64,000 bases of DNA from DASUPK01 sp963763955 (GTDB taxonomy: Bacteria > Actinomycetota > Thermoleophilia > Solirubrobacterales > 70-9): NCBI GenBank assembly GCA_963763955.1, contig CAVXQP010000022.1, positions 124,001-188,000 of the forward strand, in the 5' to 3' direction. Below the pieces are notes generated by a model. That model made no database searches. It saw only the letters and a program-made list of their open reading frames with translations, and was not told the origin of the DNA. Position numbers and translations under genes: made by a program. Of the stretch, positions 24,687 through 33,205 are shown one piece after another (the first letter of the stretch is position 1; every line of letters begins with the position of its first letter).

Positions 24687-25590
24687 TCAGGAGAGCGCGC
24701 AGGTGCTGAGCAGCACCGAGAGCAGCGCCACGGGGCAGACGACCAGGCAGACCAGCGCTGCGATCCAGCGCCGCAGGATCAGGGCGCCGACCCCCGCCGC
24801 CATCCCCGCGACCGCGGCAACCGCCGCCACGGAGTCGATCGGGTCGGTCCACCGCGGCGGCCCGCCGCCGGTGCTGCAGTCGGGCTGCGCGAGAACGAAG
24901 AGCAGCGCCAGCACGCCCGCGATCGCGGTGAGGACGAGCGCGGCGTTGGCCAGCCAACGCCCCACCTCCTCCATGCGCGAGCGCTTCACCTGCCCGACCG
25001 TGCCGACGTGGATCGCCAGCTTGCCGATCTGGATCACCCGCTCCCGCACCCCGTTCTGAGGCTGCTCGGCCCAGCCCTCGGAGCGCCCGATCAGCGTGCC
25101 GGCCGCAGCGGCGACGAGCAGGACGATCGGCAGCATCAGCACCGGACCCGGCGGCGGCTGGACCGAGTTGCCGTCGGTGAGCAGCAGCAGCACGATCGCC
25201 CCGATCCCGAGCCAGACGCCGATCACGCCCAGATTGGTGAAGATCCGCAGCCACTGAGTCCGCGCCCTCGAACGCAGGCTCCAGGCGGTCGCGATCGCGA
25301 CGATTGCGAGGATCGCGAACCCGTACACCCAGACTCGCGAGTCGTACTGGCGCTGGAGCGGGTCCGCGGCTCGGTCGCGCGCCAGCCCCTCGCTGAGCTC
25401 CGCGTTGAAGCAACTCGCCTGGTTCGGCAGGCAGGCGTGGGAGGGGAAGTCCGGCAGGCGCGACTCCGTATGCGCCAGGTCGGCGCCCGCCGACGACCCC
25501 GATCAGCAGGCAGAGCGCGATGCCGGCGAGGGTGTAATTCGAGGGCGCGCGCCAGCGTGACCAGGTGGAGGGCGGCGTCGGCTCCCGCAT
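24687..25590 (-). CDS. Polytopic membrane protein (frameshifted in this sequence)
   Basis: From 25328 down to 24687 one frame encodes an obvious membrane protein with several helices. The 55 residues before it in the same frame still look coding but have no start codon. Removing one base from the four-base C run at 25497-25500 joins this frame to ATG 25590 (MREPTPPSTWSRW), giving about 300 residues: helix 1 (NYTLAGIALCLLIG), an outer loop with two Cys, then four or five more helices. I infer one gene of unknown function, directly behind dacC. As read, only the 213-residue 3' part is in frame. Confidence 0.55.
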
Positions 25591-25598
25591 CGAGGCGC

Positions 25599-26682
25599 CT
25601 AGCGGTTCGGCGGCTGCTTCGCCTTCGGGGGCGGCGGCGAGCGGAGACGCAGCTCCCTCCGCCACGAAACCCGCCCGAAGCAGGGCGGGCACCTGCGTGA
25701 TCGGATCGGGCGAGTGGAGCAGGACGACCCCGAGCTGGTGGCCGCCGATGCGCGCCGTCGTCACGTAGCAGCGTCCCGCCGGATCCGTGAACCCCGTCTT
25801 CAGCCCGGTTACCCGGGCCTGGGGCAGTCCCGGCAACCCGTGCTGCAGGAAGTAATGGTTGTTGTAGAGGTAGAGGTGCTTGCCCTTGATGGGGAAGCGC
25901 GGCTGGGCGTTGCGGGTCTGCGCGATCTGCGCGATCCGCGGATTCGCCAGGTCGGCGCGCGCGAGCTCCGCCAGATCGAGCGGGCAGGAGTAGTTGTTCC
26001 GATCCCGCAGGCCGTTCGGCGTCGAGTAGTGCGTGCAGGTCAGCCCCATCGACTTCGCCCGGAAGTTCATCTCCTTGACGAACCGCGTCACCGTTCCGCC
26101 GTCGTGCTCGGCGAGCGCTACGGCCGCGTCGTTGGCCGAGATCATGATCAGTGCCTGGAGCAGCGGCTCGAGCGGCACCTTCTTGCCGCGGGGCAGCAGC
26201 CCGGTCGCCGACCCGGGCGTGTGCGCCGCCTTCTGGCTGATCTTCACCCTCTCCCCGGGTCGGTTCCGGTTCGCCACCATCAACGCGGTCATCATCTTGG
26301 TCAGGCTCGCGATCGGATGCTCGAGCCGCGGATGCCTCTGCCAGAGCACCTTCCCGGTCCTGACGTCGAAGAGGACGCCCGCCAGCGGCGGATGTTTGAA
26401 CCGGTAGCGGACCGGCGAGGGCCCGGCCAGCGGCCGCAGCGCGAAGCGCGCATCGACCGTGAGCGGCGCGGTCCCGATGTCCGGCGCGGTCACCGATGGG
26501 ATCCCCGCCTGGGCCCCGCCGTCAAGGCCACCGGCGCGGCCTGCCGCCGAGCCCACCGACGGTTGGCCGGTCGAGGTCGAACCTCCCTCCCCGGCGCGCT
26601 CCGGCCAGATCGCAATCGCGACCGCGGCGGTGGCGCCCAAGGCGAGCACTACCCCCGCGATCGCGGCGCTCCGCTTAATCAT
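25599..26682 (-). CDS. dacC: D-alanyl-D-alanine carboxypeptidase (peptidase S11)
   Basis: Penicillin-binding protein 5-type enzyme that trims the terminal D-Ala of peptidoglycan stem peptides outside the membrane. A signal peptide or anchor (residues 5-26) leads a Ser/Gly-rich linker, then SLTK (126-129, catalytic Ser and Lys), SAN (182-184) and KTG (295-297). As read, the frame runs on to 24631 (683 residues), but residues after about 395 are an Arg/Ala/Gly-rich shadow of the membrane gene. Dropping one base from the G5 run at 25627-25631 would end it at 25599 with a tail PKAKQPPNR, 8 bases before the next ATG. The end is therefore inferred. Confidence 0.85.
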
Positions 26683-26890
26683 CGGGAGGATTCCTGAGGG
26701 CGCCGATCAGGCCCGCGCCGATCATCACCACGATCAGCAGCGAGACCACGTAGAGCGCGATCGCACCGATGTCGCCGTAGGTCCGCACATGCAGGCCGGT
26801 GTCGGCGATGACGTACAGCGTCACGGCCGCGAAGAACCCGCAGAAGATCAGGCCGAGCAGCAGCAGGGCGGTCCTGAGGTCTGGGTCCAA
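26675..26890 (-). CDS. Small two-helix membrane protein
   Basis: 71 residues with two hydrophobic helices (LLLLGLIFCGFFAAVTLYVI and IALYVVSLLIVVMIGAGLIG) separated by a short loop. The stop overlaps the dacC start by eight bases and the start lies six bases after the rhomboid stop, so it is translated within this run. No family recognised. A role alongside the protease or carboxypeptidase is only a guess. Confidence 0.7.
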   Translation of the reverse strand: MDPDLRTALLLLGLIFCGFFAAVTLYVIADTGLHVRTYGDIGAIALYVVSLLIVVMIGAGLIGALRNPPDD

Positions 26891-26896
26891 TTTGGC

Positions 26897-27769
26897 TCAG
26901 TAGCCGGGTAAGCGTGGCTCGATTCGGCGTCTTCGTGTCGCGTAGAGCATGGCCCCCGCCACGGCCGAACCGAAGACGAACCCACCCACGTGCGCGAAGT
27001 AAGCGACCCCTTGGCCGCCCCCTGAGCTGACCGCGACCTGGCCCAGAGCCGGAACGAACTGAAGGATGAACCAGAGCGCCAGCAGGATCAACGCCGGTAT
27101 CTCGACGACGGTGACGAAGAAGATGATGAAGATCAGGGTCAGCACCCGCGCCCGCGGGAAGAGCCACGCGTACGCGCCGAGCACGCCGGCAATGGCGCCG
27201 CTCGCCCCGATGGTGGGGGCCGTTGACCCGGGATCGATCAGCGCCTGCGTGTAGACGGCGATCAGCCCCGCCAGCAGGTAGAAGAGCAGGAACTTCACCC
27301 GGCCAAGCCGGTCCTCGATGTTGTTGCCGAAGACCCAGAGGAACAGCATGTTCCCAGCGATGTGCAGGATGCCGCCGTGCATGAACATCGACGTGAAGAG
27401 CGTCACCCACCACGGCTTCTGGTCGATCTGGAAGGGTCCGAGGTCGGAGGTCGGATGCTCCCGGCTACGCGCGACCGCCTCCGCATAGTCCCTGGTCCCG
27501 GGACAAACGACACCGGCCTCGAACTCGTTCGGAGCGACCTCGGCAACCGCACCCACGCTGCAATCGCCGGTGTTGGTGTGCGTGATGCGGTACGGGATTG
27601 CGCCGTAGTCCAACGAGCTCTGGTCGATGGACCCGAATCCGGCTTGGTCGAGCCGTTGATTGGTCGGGAAGTTGAGCTGCCAGATGAAGACGATGACGCA
27701 GGCGACGATCAGCCCGACCGTCACGATCGGGAACCGCGAGGTCGGGATGTTGTCCTTCAGCGGCAGCAT
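26897..27769 (-). CDS. Rhomboid family intramembrane serine protease
   Basis: 290 residues with an N-terminal helix (residues 15-31), a soluble loop of about 85 residues, then five to six more helices. Rhomboid marks are HIAGNMLFLWVFGNN (His136, Asn140), GASGAIAG with the catalytic Ser190 and AHVGGFVFG with the catalytic His260. It cleaves transmembrane substrates within the bilayer; the substrate is unknown. It heads the run rhomboid, small membrane protein, dacC, membrane gene. A 41-base promoter-like motif shared with thiE lies 16 bases upstream. Confidence 0.92.
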   Translation of the reverse strand: MLPLKDNIPTSRFPIVTVGLIVACVIVFIWQLNFPTNQRLDQAGFGSIDQSSLDYGAIPYRITHTNTGDCSVGAVAEVAPNEFEAGVVCPGTRDYAEAVARSREHPTSDLGPFQIDQKPWWVTLFTSMFMHGGILHIAGNMLFLWVFGNNIEDRLGRVKFLLFYLLAGLIAVYTQALIDPGSTAPTIGASGAIAGVLGAYAWLFPRARVLTLIFIIFFVTVVEIPALILLALWFILQFVPALGQVAVSSGGGQGVAYFAHVGGFVFGSAVAGAMLYATRRRRIEPRLPGY

Positions 27770-27784
27770 CGGGCGCCGCGAAGC

Positions 27785-27825
27785 CTAGATTCGGCCGCGG
27801 TGTTTGTGGCGGCCGGTCATGTTGG
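27785..27825 (-). promoter_or_regulatory. Promoter-like 41-base repeat, copy 1 (upstream of the rhomboid gene)
   Basis: Read on the minus strand it begins CCAACAT, contains GCCACAAA and ends AATCTAG. It matches 33 of 41 positions of a copy upstream of thiE, in the same orientation to the downstream gene. ATCTAGGCT could serve as the -10 box and CACAAA as the -35 region. Function is inferred. Confidence 0.4.
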
Positions 27826-27830
27826 AGCCG

Positions 27831-29024
27831 CTAGTGCCGTTCGCGGGCCGGCGGGATCTCGTCCTTGACCGGCGGCAGGTTGGCTGACTTGGGTGAGTGC
27901 AGAATGACCCCGTGCCTCGAGCCAGCGGCGACCGCGCCGCCGCTGGTCCAGGTCACGGCGAGCGGCTTGTTCTGCACCAGAAGGCTCCAGGTCGGGACGT
28001 CGAGGTTGCCGGTCTGAGGCAGGCCGTGATTCGCCTGGAACGAGTACACGGCCGCCTGCGTCGGGCCCTGGAAGTAGCCGTTGATCGGGACCGAGTACCC
28101 ACCGCCGGCCAGCAGCTGCTGCGCCCAGGCGACGAAGTCCCCCTTCGAGCCCACATGCAGGAAGGGATAGCTCGGGTAAGGCCCGGCAGCCGCCGGCGAG
28201 ACCGGAGAGCCGACCGCCTTCCACTGCCGCTTGCCGGCCGACTGCCACGACCACCAGCTGACGCCGTCGAAGCCATGCGACATCGCCAGCGCGCGGAAGC
28301 GGCGGATCTGACCCGCCTTCGGCTTGTTGTAGACCTGACCGAGCGGCGCGATCGCCCGCCCGTAGATCCGGTTCCAGACCCAGGTGTGGATGTATCCCTG
28401 ATCGACGGTGGTCCCGATGTCCTTCCAGTAGAGCTGCGGGACGTTGTACTGGGCGCCCCCGGGACCGAGGAAGACCGAATAGGGCAGCGCCGGGTGATAG
28501 TCGACGTACGGGAAGCTGGCGAGCCCAACGGGGTAATCCGGACCGATCTGCGAGCGCAGCGACGACATGTAGTACGACGCCTGGGGGTACTTCCCCTCGT
28601 ACTGACCCTCGACGTCGAGCACCAGGCAGTCGGCCCCGTTGGCGACCGCCGCGGCACCCACCCCCGCCTCCTTGCCGGGCTTCCGCCCGTAGATGAACTG
28701 CCACGCGCAGACGTTCAGCCCGCGAGCGTGGAGCCCGCTCACCACCCTCGGTGAGAACTGGCTCCAGTAGGTGGTGCCATCGCCCGATTTGATGAACACG
28801 GTGTTGAGCCCGTGTGCGCGCGCCTTCTTCGCGATCGCGCCCAGCCTGCCGTGGGAGGAGTGACTCAGGTACCAGATCCACATGCCGTTGCCGGCCAGCG
28901 GGTTCTTGGATTCCGGACCGCTGCTGGTCTGGGAGGAGGCTCCGCCGGTCAGCGGGCCGGCGGCGAGGGCGAGTACGGCTGCCGCGGCGAGGAGAGCAAG
29001 CATTTTGCGTCGGCGGGCGCGCAT
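27831..29024 (-). CDS. Secreted glycoside-hydrolase-like protein with peptidoglycan-binding domain
   Basis: 397 residues. A signal peptide (MRARRRKMLALLAAAAVLAL, cut near an Ala-Gly site) is followed by a barrel-like domain starting GMWIWYLSHSSHGRLGAIAK, with GLNTVFIKSGDGTTYW, DCLVLDVEGQYEGKYP and GVSWWSWQSAGKR, similar to uncharacterised glycoside-hydrolase-like domains. Residues about 290-350 form a PG_binding_1 module (GSKGDFVAWAQQLLAGGG through SFQANHGLPQTGNLD). It is likely exported to the wall. The acidic residues in LDVEG are candidates for catalysis, which is unproven. Confidence 0.78.
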   Translation of the reverse strand: MRARRRKMLALLAAAAVLALAAGPLTGGASSQTSSGPESKNPLAGNGMWIWYLSHSSHGRLGAIAKKARAHGLNTVFIKSGDGTTYWSQFSPRVVSGLHARGLNVCAWQFIYGRKPGKEAGVGAAAVANGADCLVLDVEGQYEGKYPQASYYMSSLRSQIGPDYPVGLASFPYVDYHPALPYSVFLGPGGAQYNVPQLYWKDIGTTVDQGYIHTWVWNRIYGRAIAPLGQVYNKPKAGQIRRFRALAMSHGFDGVSWWSWQSAGKRQWKAVGSPVSPAAAGPYPSYPFLHVGSKGDFVAWAQQLLAGGGYSVPINGYFQGPTQAAVYSFQANHGLPQTGNLDVPTWSLLVQNKPLAVTWTSGGAVAAGSRHGVILHSPKSANLPPVKDEIPPARERH

Positions 29025-29078
29025 GATTTCGAGGCTACGGACGCCGAAACACGCCTCTGCAGAGAAAGGTGCGTCGGG

Positions 29079-30044
29079 TTAAAGGGTCGCGGCCGCCGGC
29101 AGCTGCTCGTCCGCGTGATAGCTCGAGCGGACCAGCGGTCCGGAGGCGACCGATGCGAATCCCAGCCCGTAAGCCGCCTTCTCCAGCTCTGCGAACTCGT
29201 CCGGGTGCCAGTAGCGGTCGACGGGCAAATGCTTCTCCGTCGGCCGTAGGTACTGCCCAACGGTCAGAACCTGGACACCATGGTCACGGAGGATCGAGAA
29301 GGCCTCGACCATCTCGTCGAACGCCTCGCCCAGCCCGACCATCAGCCCGGACTTGGTGACGACCTCATCCCCGGCCATCTCCTTCGCCATCCGAAGGACT
29401 CGCGCCGAGCGCAGGAAGTCCGATCCCCGGCGGGCCATCGGGTAGAGCCTCGGCACGGTCTCGACGTTGTGGTTGAAGACGTCGGGCCGCTCGGCGATCA
29501 CCTTGGCGAGGGGCATCTCCTGGCCGCGGAAGTCGGGAGTCAGCACCTCCACCTTGCAGCCTGGCGCCATGCGCCTGATCGAACGGATCACGCCGACGAA
29601 GGCGCCGGCTCCGTAGTCGGGGAGGTCGTCGCGATCGACGGAGGTGATCACCGCGTGGCGCAGGCCCATCCGCTTGACCTGGTTCGCCACGCGCAACGGT
29701 TCGAGCGGGTCATGCCAGGTCGGCTTGCCGGTCTGCACGGTGCAGAAGCCACAACGGCGAGTGCAGACATCGCCGAGGATCATGAAAGTGGCCGTGCCGC
29801 GCTCCCAGCACTCACCGACGTTCGGGCAGTTGGCCTCCTGGCAGACCGTGTGGAGGTTGTCCTTTTCGATCGCCTTCTTCAGACGGCGGTAGGTCGGCCC
29901 GCCGGGCGCCGGGACCTTGAGCCAGGGCGGCTTGCGGGAGCGGAAGTCGACCTTGCCCTCGACGTCCACCGTCCGCCCGCCCGGGTTGGCCCGGGAGCGG
30001 GTGACGTGGATTCGATCGACCATGTTCTCGGCGCTCGAGCTCAT
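29079..30044 (-). CDS. lipA: Lipoyl synthase
   Basis: 321 residues, a radical SAM enzyme that inserts two sulfurs into octanoyl groups on E2 and GcvH. Both iron-sulfur sites are present: the auxiliary cluster motif CQEANCPNVGEC and the radical SAM motif CTRRCGFC. The C-terminal RSSYHA supplies the conserved Ser ligand. It lies five bases downstream of lipB in the same operon-like run as the 2-oxoacid dehydrogenase genes it serves. Confidence 0.95.
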   Translation of the reverse strand: MSSSAENMVDRIHVTRSRANPGGRTVDVEGKVDFRSRKPPWLKVPAPGGPTYRRLKKAIEKDNLHTVCQEANCPNVGECWERGTATFMILGDVCTRRCGFCTVQTGKPTWHDPLEPLRVANQVKRMGLRHAVITSVDRDDLPDYGAGAFVGVIRSIRRMAPGCKVEVLTPDFRGQEMPLAKVIAERPDVFNHNVETVPRLYPMARRGSDFLRSARVLRMAKEMAGDEVVTKSGLMVGLGEAFDEMVEAFSILRDHGVQVLTVGQYLRPTEKHLPVDRYWHPDEFAELEKAAYGLGFASVASGPLVRSSYHADEQLPAAATL

Positions 30045-30049
30045 CAGCC

Positions 30050-30763
30050 CTACCGTACCGGGGCCCTCTCGCCGACCAGCTCGGCCAGCGCATCCGGGTC
30101 GGCGGCTACCGGCTCCCGCCCGTAGATCTCAGCGAAGCGCTCGGCGACGACGTCGATGTAGCGGCCCATCTCCTGCTCCGCACCCAGCTCCCGGCAGAGC
30201 GAGGTCATCCGGCAGTCCTCGATGCCACATGGGACGACCCACTCGAAGGGCTGCAGGTCGTTGTTGACGTTCACTGCGAAGCCGTGGGTGGTGACGCCCC
30301 GGTTGACATGGACCCCGATCGAGCCGATCTTCCGCCCCTCGGGCGGACGCCCACCGACCCAGACGCCTGTGAGACCGTCGATCACCTCAGCCTTGACTTC
30401 GTAGGCGGCGAGGGAGTCGATCATCAGCCGCTCGAGCTTCCGGACGTACTCGTGGACGTTGTCGCCGTAGGGTCGCAGCGAGACGATCGGATAACCCACC
30501 AGCTGTCCGGGACCGTGGTAGGTGACGCGGCCGCCGCGGTCGGTCTCGCAGACCTCGATCCCCTGCATCCGGTACCAGTCCTCTCCCATGCCCAACTCAC
30601 CCGGCTCCGTGCGGCGGCCCTTGGTGTAGACGGGCGGGTGCTCGAGCAGAAGCAGCACGTCCGGCACGCGGTCGGCTTGGCGGGCCTCCTCGATCCGCTT
30701 CTGCAGGCGGCGGGCCTCCTCGTAGGGAACCAGCCCTGAGCGCACGATCAGCACCTCGTCCAC
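30050..30763 (-). CDS. lipB: Lipoyl(octanoyl) transferase
   Basis: 237 residues from GTG 30763; the longer frame to 30907 extends into the E2 gene and is discarded. LipB moves octanoate from acyl carrier protein to E2/GcvH lysines. Motifs are GRVTYHGPGQLVGYPIVSL, KIGSIGVHVNRGVTTHGFA with the catalytic Lys, and WVVPCGI with the catalytic Cys. It stands between the E2 gene (82 bases upstream) and lipA. The C-terminal 25 residues extend slightly beyond the core. Confidence 0.94.
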   Translation of the reverse strand: MDEVLIVRSGLVPYEEARRLQKRIEEARQADRVPDVLLLLEHPPVYTKGRRTEPGELGMGEDWYRMQGIEVCETDRGGRVTYHGPGQLVGYPIVSLRPYGDNVHEYVRKLERLMIDSLAAYEVKAEVIDGLTGVWVGGRPPEGRKIGSIGVHVNRGVTTHGFAVNVNNDLQPFEWVVPCGIEDCRMTSLCRELGAEQEMGRYIDVVAERFAEIYGREPVAADPDALAELVGERAPVR

Positions 30764-30845
30764 ACCCCGATTGTCACACGCGTCAGGCACGTTCGTACCG
30801 CTCGATCCAGTCGGTGATCCTCGCAAAGTCGGCGAGGCCTGCCGC

Positions 30846-32216
30846 TCAGAGAGCGAGGCCGAGCGGCTCCTCGAGGAGCTCGCGCACTCGCGCCAGGAAC
30901 TGGGCACCGTCGGCGCCGTAGAGGATGCGGTGGTCGCAGGCCAGGGTGACGCCCATCAGCTGGCGGGCCTCGAAGTCGCCGGACGCGCTGACCACCGGTT
31001 TTGCCTTGAGCTCGCCGACGGCGAGGATGCCGGCCTGCGGGGTGTTGATCACGGCGGAGAAGTTGGAGATTCCGTACATGCCGAGGTTGGAGACCGTGAA
31101 CGTGCCACCGGAGAGCTCGGGCGGCGTGATCGATCCGTCCCGGACGCGCGCGGCCAGGGCGCGGGTCTCCGTTGAGATCTGGCGCAGTCCCTTGCGGTCC
31201 GCGTCGAAGACCGTGGGGACGACCAGGGCGTCCTGCGCCGCCACGGCTACCCCGACGTTGATCCGCGAGTACAGCTCGATGCGCCCGTCGCGATAGGCGC
31301 CGTTCGCCCGTGGGAACTCGCGCAGGGCGAGCGCGCAGGCCTTGACCACCATGTCGTTGAAGGTGGGGACCGCCTCGCCCTCCTTCGCCATCGCCTTGAG
31401 ATGCTTGCGGCCCTCGACGGCGGCGGTCAGGTCGAACTCGGCCTGCAGGTAGAAGTGCGGCGCGGTCGCTTTCGACTCGGCCATGCGGCGCGCGACGGTC
31501 TGCTGGAGCTTGGTGAGCTCGACGACCTCGACCTGGCCCTTGGCGGTCTCGGGCTTCTCGGAGACGCCGGGAGTGGGGCCGGCGGGAGTGGGGGCCGCCG
31601 GCGCGGGAGGCGCCTGCGCCGGAGGGGCAACGCCCGCGGCGAGAGCTCGCTCGACGTCCGCCTTGACGATCCGTCCGCCGGGGCCGGACCCGGAAAGCCC
31701 GTGCAGATCGAGGCCCCGATCGCGCGCGATCCGCTTGGCGATCGGAGAGGCCTTGACGCGGCCGTCACCTCCAACAGCGGCTGGGGAAGGAGAGGCCGCC
31801 GGCGCTGCGGTCGACGGGGCTGGGGAAGCAGGAGCTGACGGCGTGGCGGCCGGGGCGGGACCGGGGGCGGTGACCGGGGACGTTGCGCCATCCGAACCAT
31901 TGGCGCCCTGCTCTTCTGTAGATGGTGCGTGTCCCCGGGCGGCGGCCCCGGTCCCGCCCCGGGAACCCTCAACCACCTCAGAAGCATCCCCCACCCGCGC
32001 AATCGGATCCCCAACGGGCAGCGTGTCTCCCTCCTGCGCCAGGATCTCGACGAGCGCGCCGGCCGTGTCGGACTCGTAGACCATGTTCGCCTTGTCGGTC
32101 TCGATCTCGACCAGCTCCTCGCCGACGGCCACCTCGTCGCCGACGCCCTTGAGCCAGCGCAGCACCGTGCCCTCCTCCATGGAGTCGGACAGCCGCGGCA
32201 TCACGATGTCGACCAT
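30846..32216 (-). CDS. Dihydrolipoamide acyltransferase, E2 of a 2-oxoacid dehydrogenase complex
   Basis: 456 residues from ATG 32216, overlapping the E1beta stop. An N-terminal lipoyl domain (MVDIVMPRLSDSMEEGTVLR, lipoyl Lys in ETDKANMVY), an Ala/Pro/Thr-rich linker, a peripheral subunit-binding domain (ASPIAKRIARDRGLDLHGL) and the catalytic domain ending ACDHRILYGADGAQF, with the catalytic His, are all present. It carries the acyl group from E1 to CoA. The partners indicate pyruvate as the likely substrate, but branched-chain oxoacids cannot be excluded by eye. Confidence 0.93.
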   Translation of the reverse strand: MVDIVMPRLSDSMEEGTVLRWLKGVGDEVAVGEELVEIETDKANMVYESDTAGALVEILAQEGDTLPVGDPIARVGDASEVVEGSRGGTGAAARGHAPSTEEQGANGSDGATSPVTAPGPAPAATPSAPASPAPSTAAPAASPSPAAVGGDGRVKASPIAKRIARDRGLDLHGLSGSGPGGRIVKADVERALAAGVAPPAQAPPAPAAPTPAGPTPGVSEKPETAKGQVEVVELTKLQQTVARRMAESKATAPHFYLQAEFDLTAAVEGRKHLKAMAKEGEAVPTFNDMVVKACALALREFPRANGAYRDGRIELYSRINVGVAVAAQDALVVPTVFDADRKGLRQISTETRALAARVRDGSITPPELSGGTFTVSNLGMYGISNFSAVINTPQAGILAVGELKAKPVVSASGDFEARQLMGVTLACDHRILYGADGAQFLARVRELLEEPLGLAL

Positions 32217-33205
32217 CAGCTGCTCCCCTCGACCGTCTGCAGCGCCGCGCTGACGACGTTCTCCGCGTGCGGGATCGCCGCCTGCTCCATCCGCTTCGAG
32301 TAGGGCATGTGCACGTCGGCGCCGGTGACGCGCTCGATCGGCGCGTCGAGATAGTCGAACGCCTGGCCCTGGATCAGGGCCGCGAGGTTGGCGCCCACGC
32401 CGCCGTGGGGCCAGCCCTCCTCGACGATCACCACCCGGTTGGTCTTCCGCACCGACTCGAGGATCGTGTCGAGGTCGAGCGGGCGGAGCGTGCGCGGGTC
32501 GATCACTTCCGCCTCGACGCCGTGCTCCTCGGACAGGGTCTTGGCCGCCTGCTGCGCGACCTCCACCATCCTCAGGATGCCGACGATGGTGACGTCGGAC
32601 CCCTCGCGGCGGATGGCGGCCTCGCCGAAGTCGACGACGACGTCGCCGTTCTCCGGGACCTCTCCGCGCAGCCCGTAGAGCGTCTCGTGCTCGATGAAGA
32701 TCACGGGGTTGTCGTCGCGAATGGCCGCCTTGAGCAGGCCCTTGCCGTCCGCCGGCGTGGAGGGGCAGGCGACGAGCAGGCCCGGAATCTGGAGAAAGAG
32801 CGCCTCGAAGCTGTGCGAGTGAGTCGGGCCGAGTTGGTGGCCGCCCCCGCCGGGCATCCGGATCACCAGCGGCACGCGCACCTGGCCGCCGAACATGTAC
32901 GGGATCGCGGCCGCGTGGTTGACGATCTGATCCATCGCCAGCAGCGCGAAGTTGACGGTCATGATCTCGACGACCGGCCGGATGCCGCCCATCGCGGCGC
33001 CGACCCCCATCCCCACGATCGAGTTCTCGGAGATCGGGGTGTCGCGGACCCTCTTTTCGCCGAACTCGTCGAGCAGTCCCTCGGTGACCTTGAAGGAGCC
33101 CTGGAACACCGCCACGTCCTCGCCCATCACGAACACGTCCTCGTCGCGGCGCATCTCCTCCGCCATCGCGTCGCGCAGCGCCTCGCGCATCCGCATCGTC
33201 GCCAT
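32216..33205 (-). CDS. 2-oxoacid dehydrogenase E1 component, beta subunit
   Basis: 329 residues matching the transketolase-like beta subunit of pyruvate or branched-chain dehydrogenases. Visible marks are FVMGEDVAVFQGSFKVTEGL, DTPISENSIVGMGVGAAMGG and HSHSFEALFLQIPGL. Its start overlaps the E1alpha stop (ATGA) and its own stop overlaps the E2 start, showing tight coupling for equal subunit synthesis. With the alpha subunit it decarboxylates the oxoacid using thiamine diphosphate. Confidence 0.93.
   Translation of the reverse strand: MATMRMREALRDAMAEEMRRDEDVFVMGEDVAVFQGSFKVTEGLLDEFGEKRVRDTPISENSIVGMGVGAAMGGIRPVVEIMTVNFALLAMDQIVNHAAAIPYMFGGQVRVPLVIRMPGGGGHQLGPTHSHSFEALFLQIPGLLVACPSTPADGKGLLKAAIRDDNPVIFIEHETLYGLRGEVPENGDVVVDFGEAAIRREGSDVTIVGILRMVEVAQQAAKTLSEEHGVEAEVIDPRTLRPLDLDTILESVRKTNRVVIVEEGWPHGGVGANLAALIQGQAFDYLDAPIERVTGADVHMPYSKRMEQAAIPHAENVVSAALQTVEGSS

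Noticed and set aside
30780..30845. Short in-frame stretch GLADFARITDWIERYERA after the E2 stop
   Set aside because: It resembles the end of a regulator-type protein, but about 20 residues with no start are too little to call a gene remnant.
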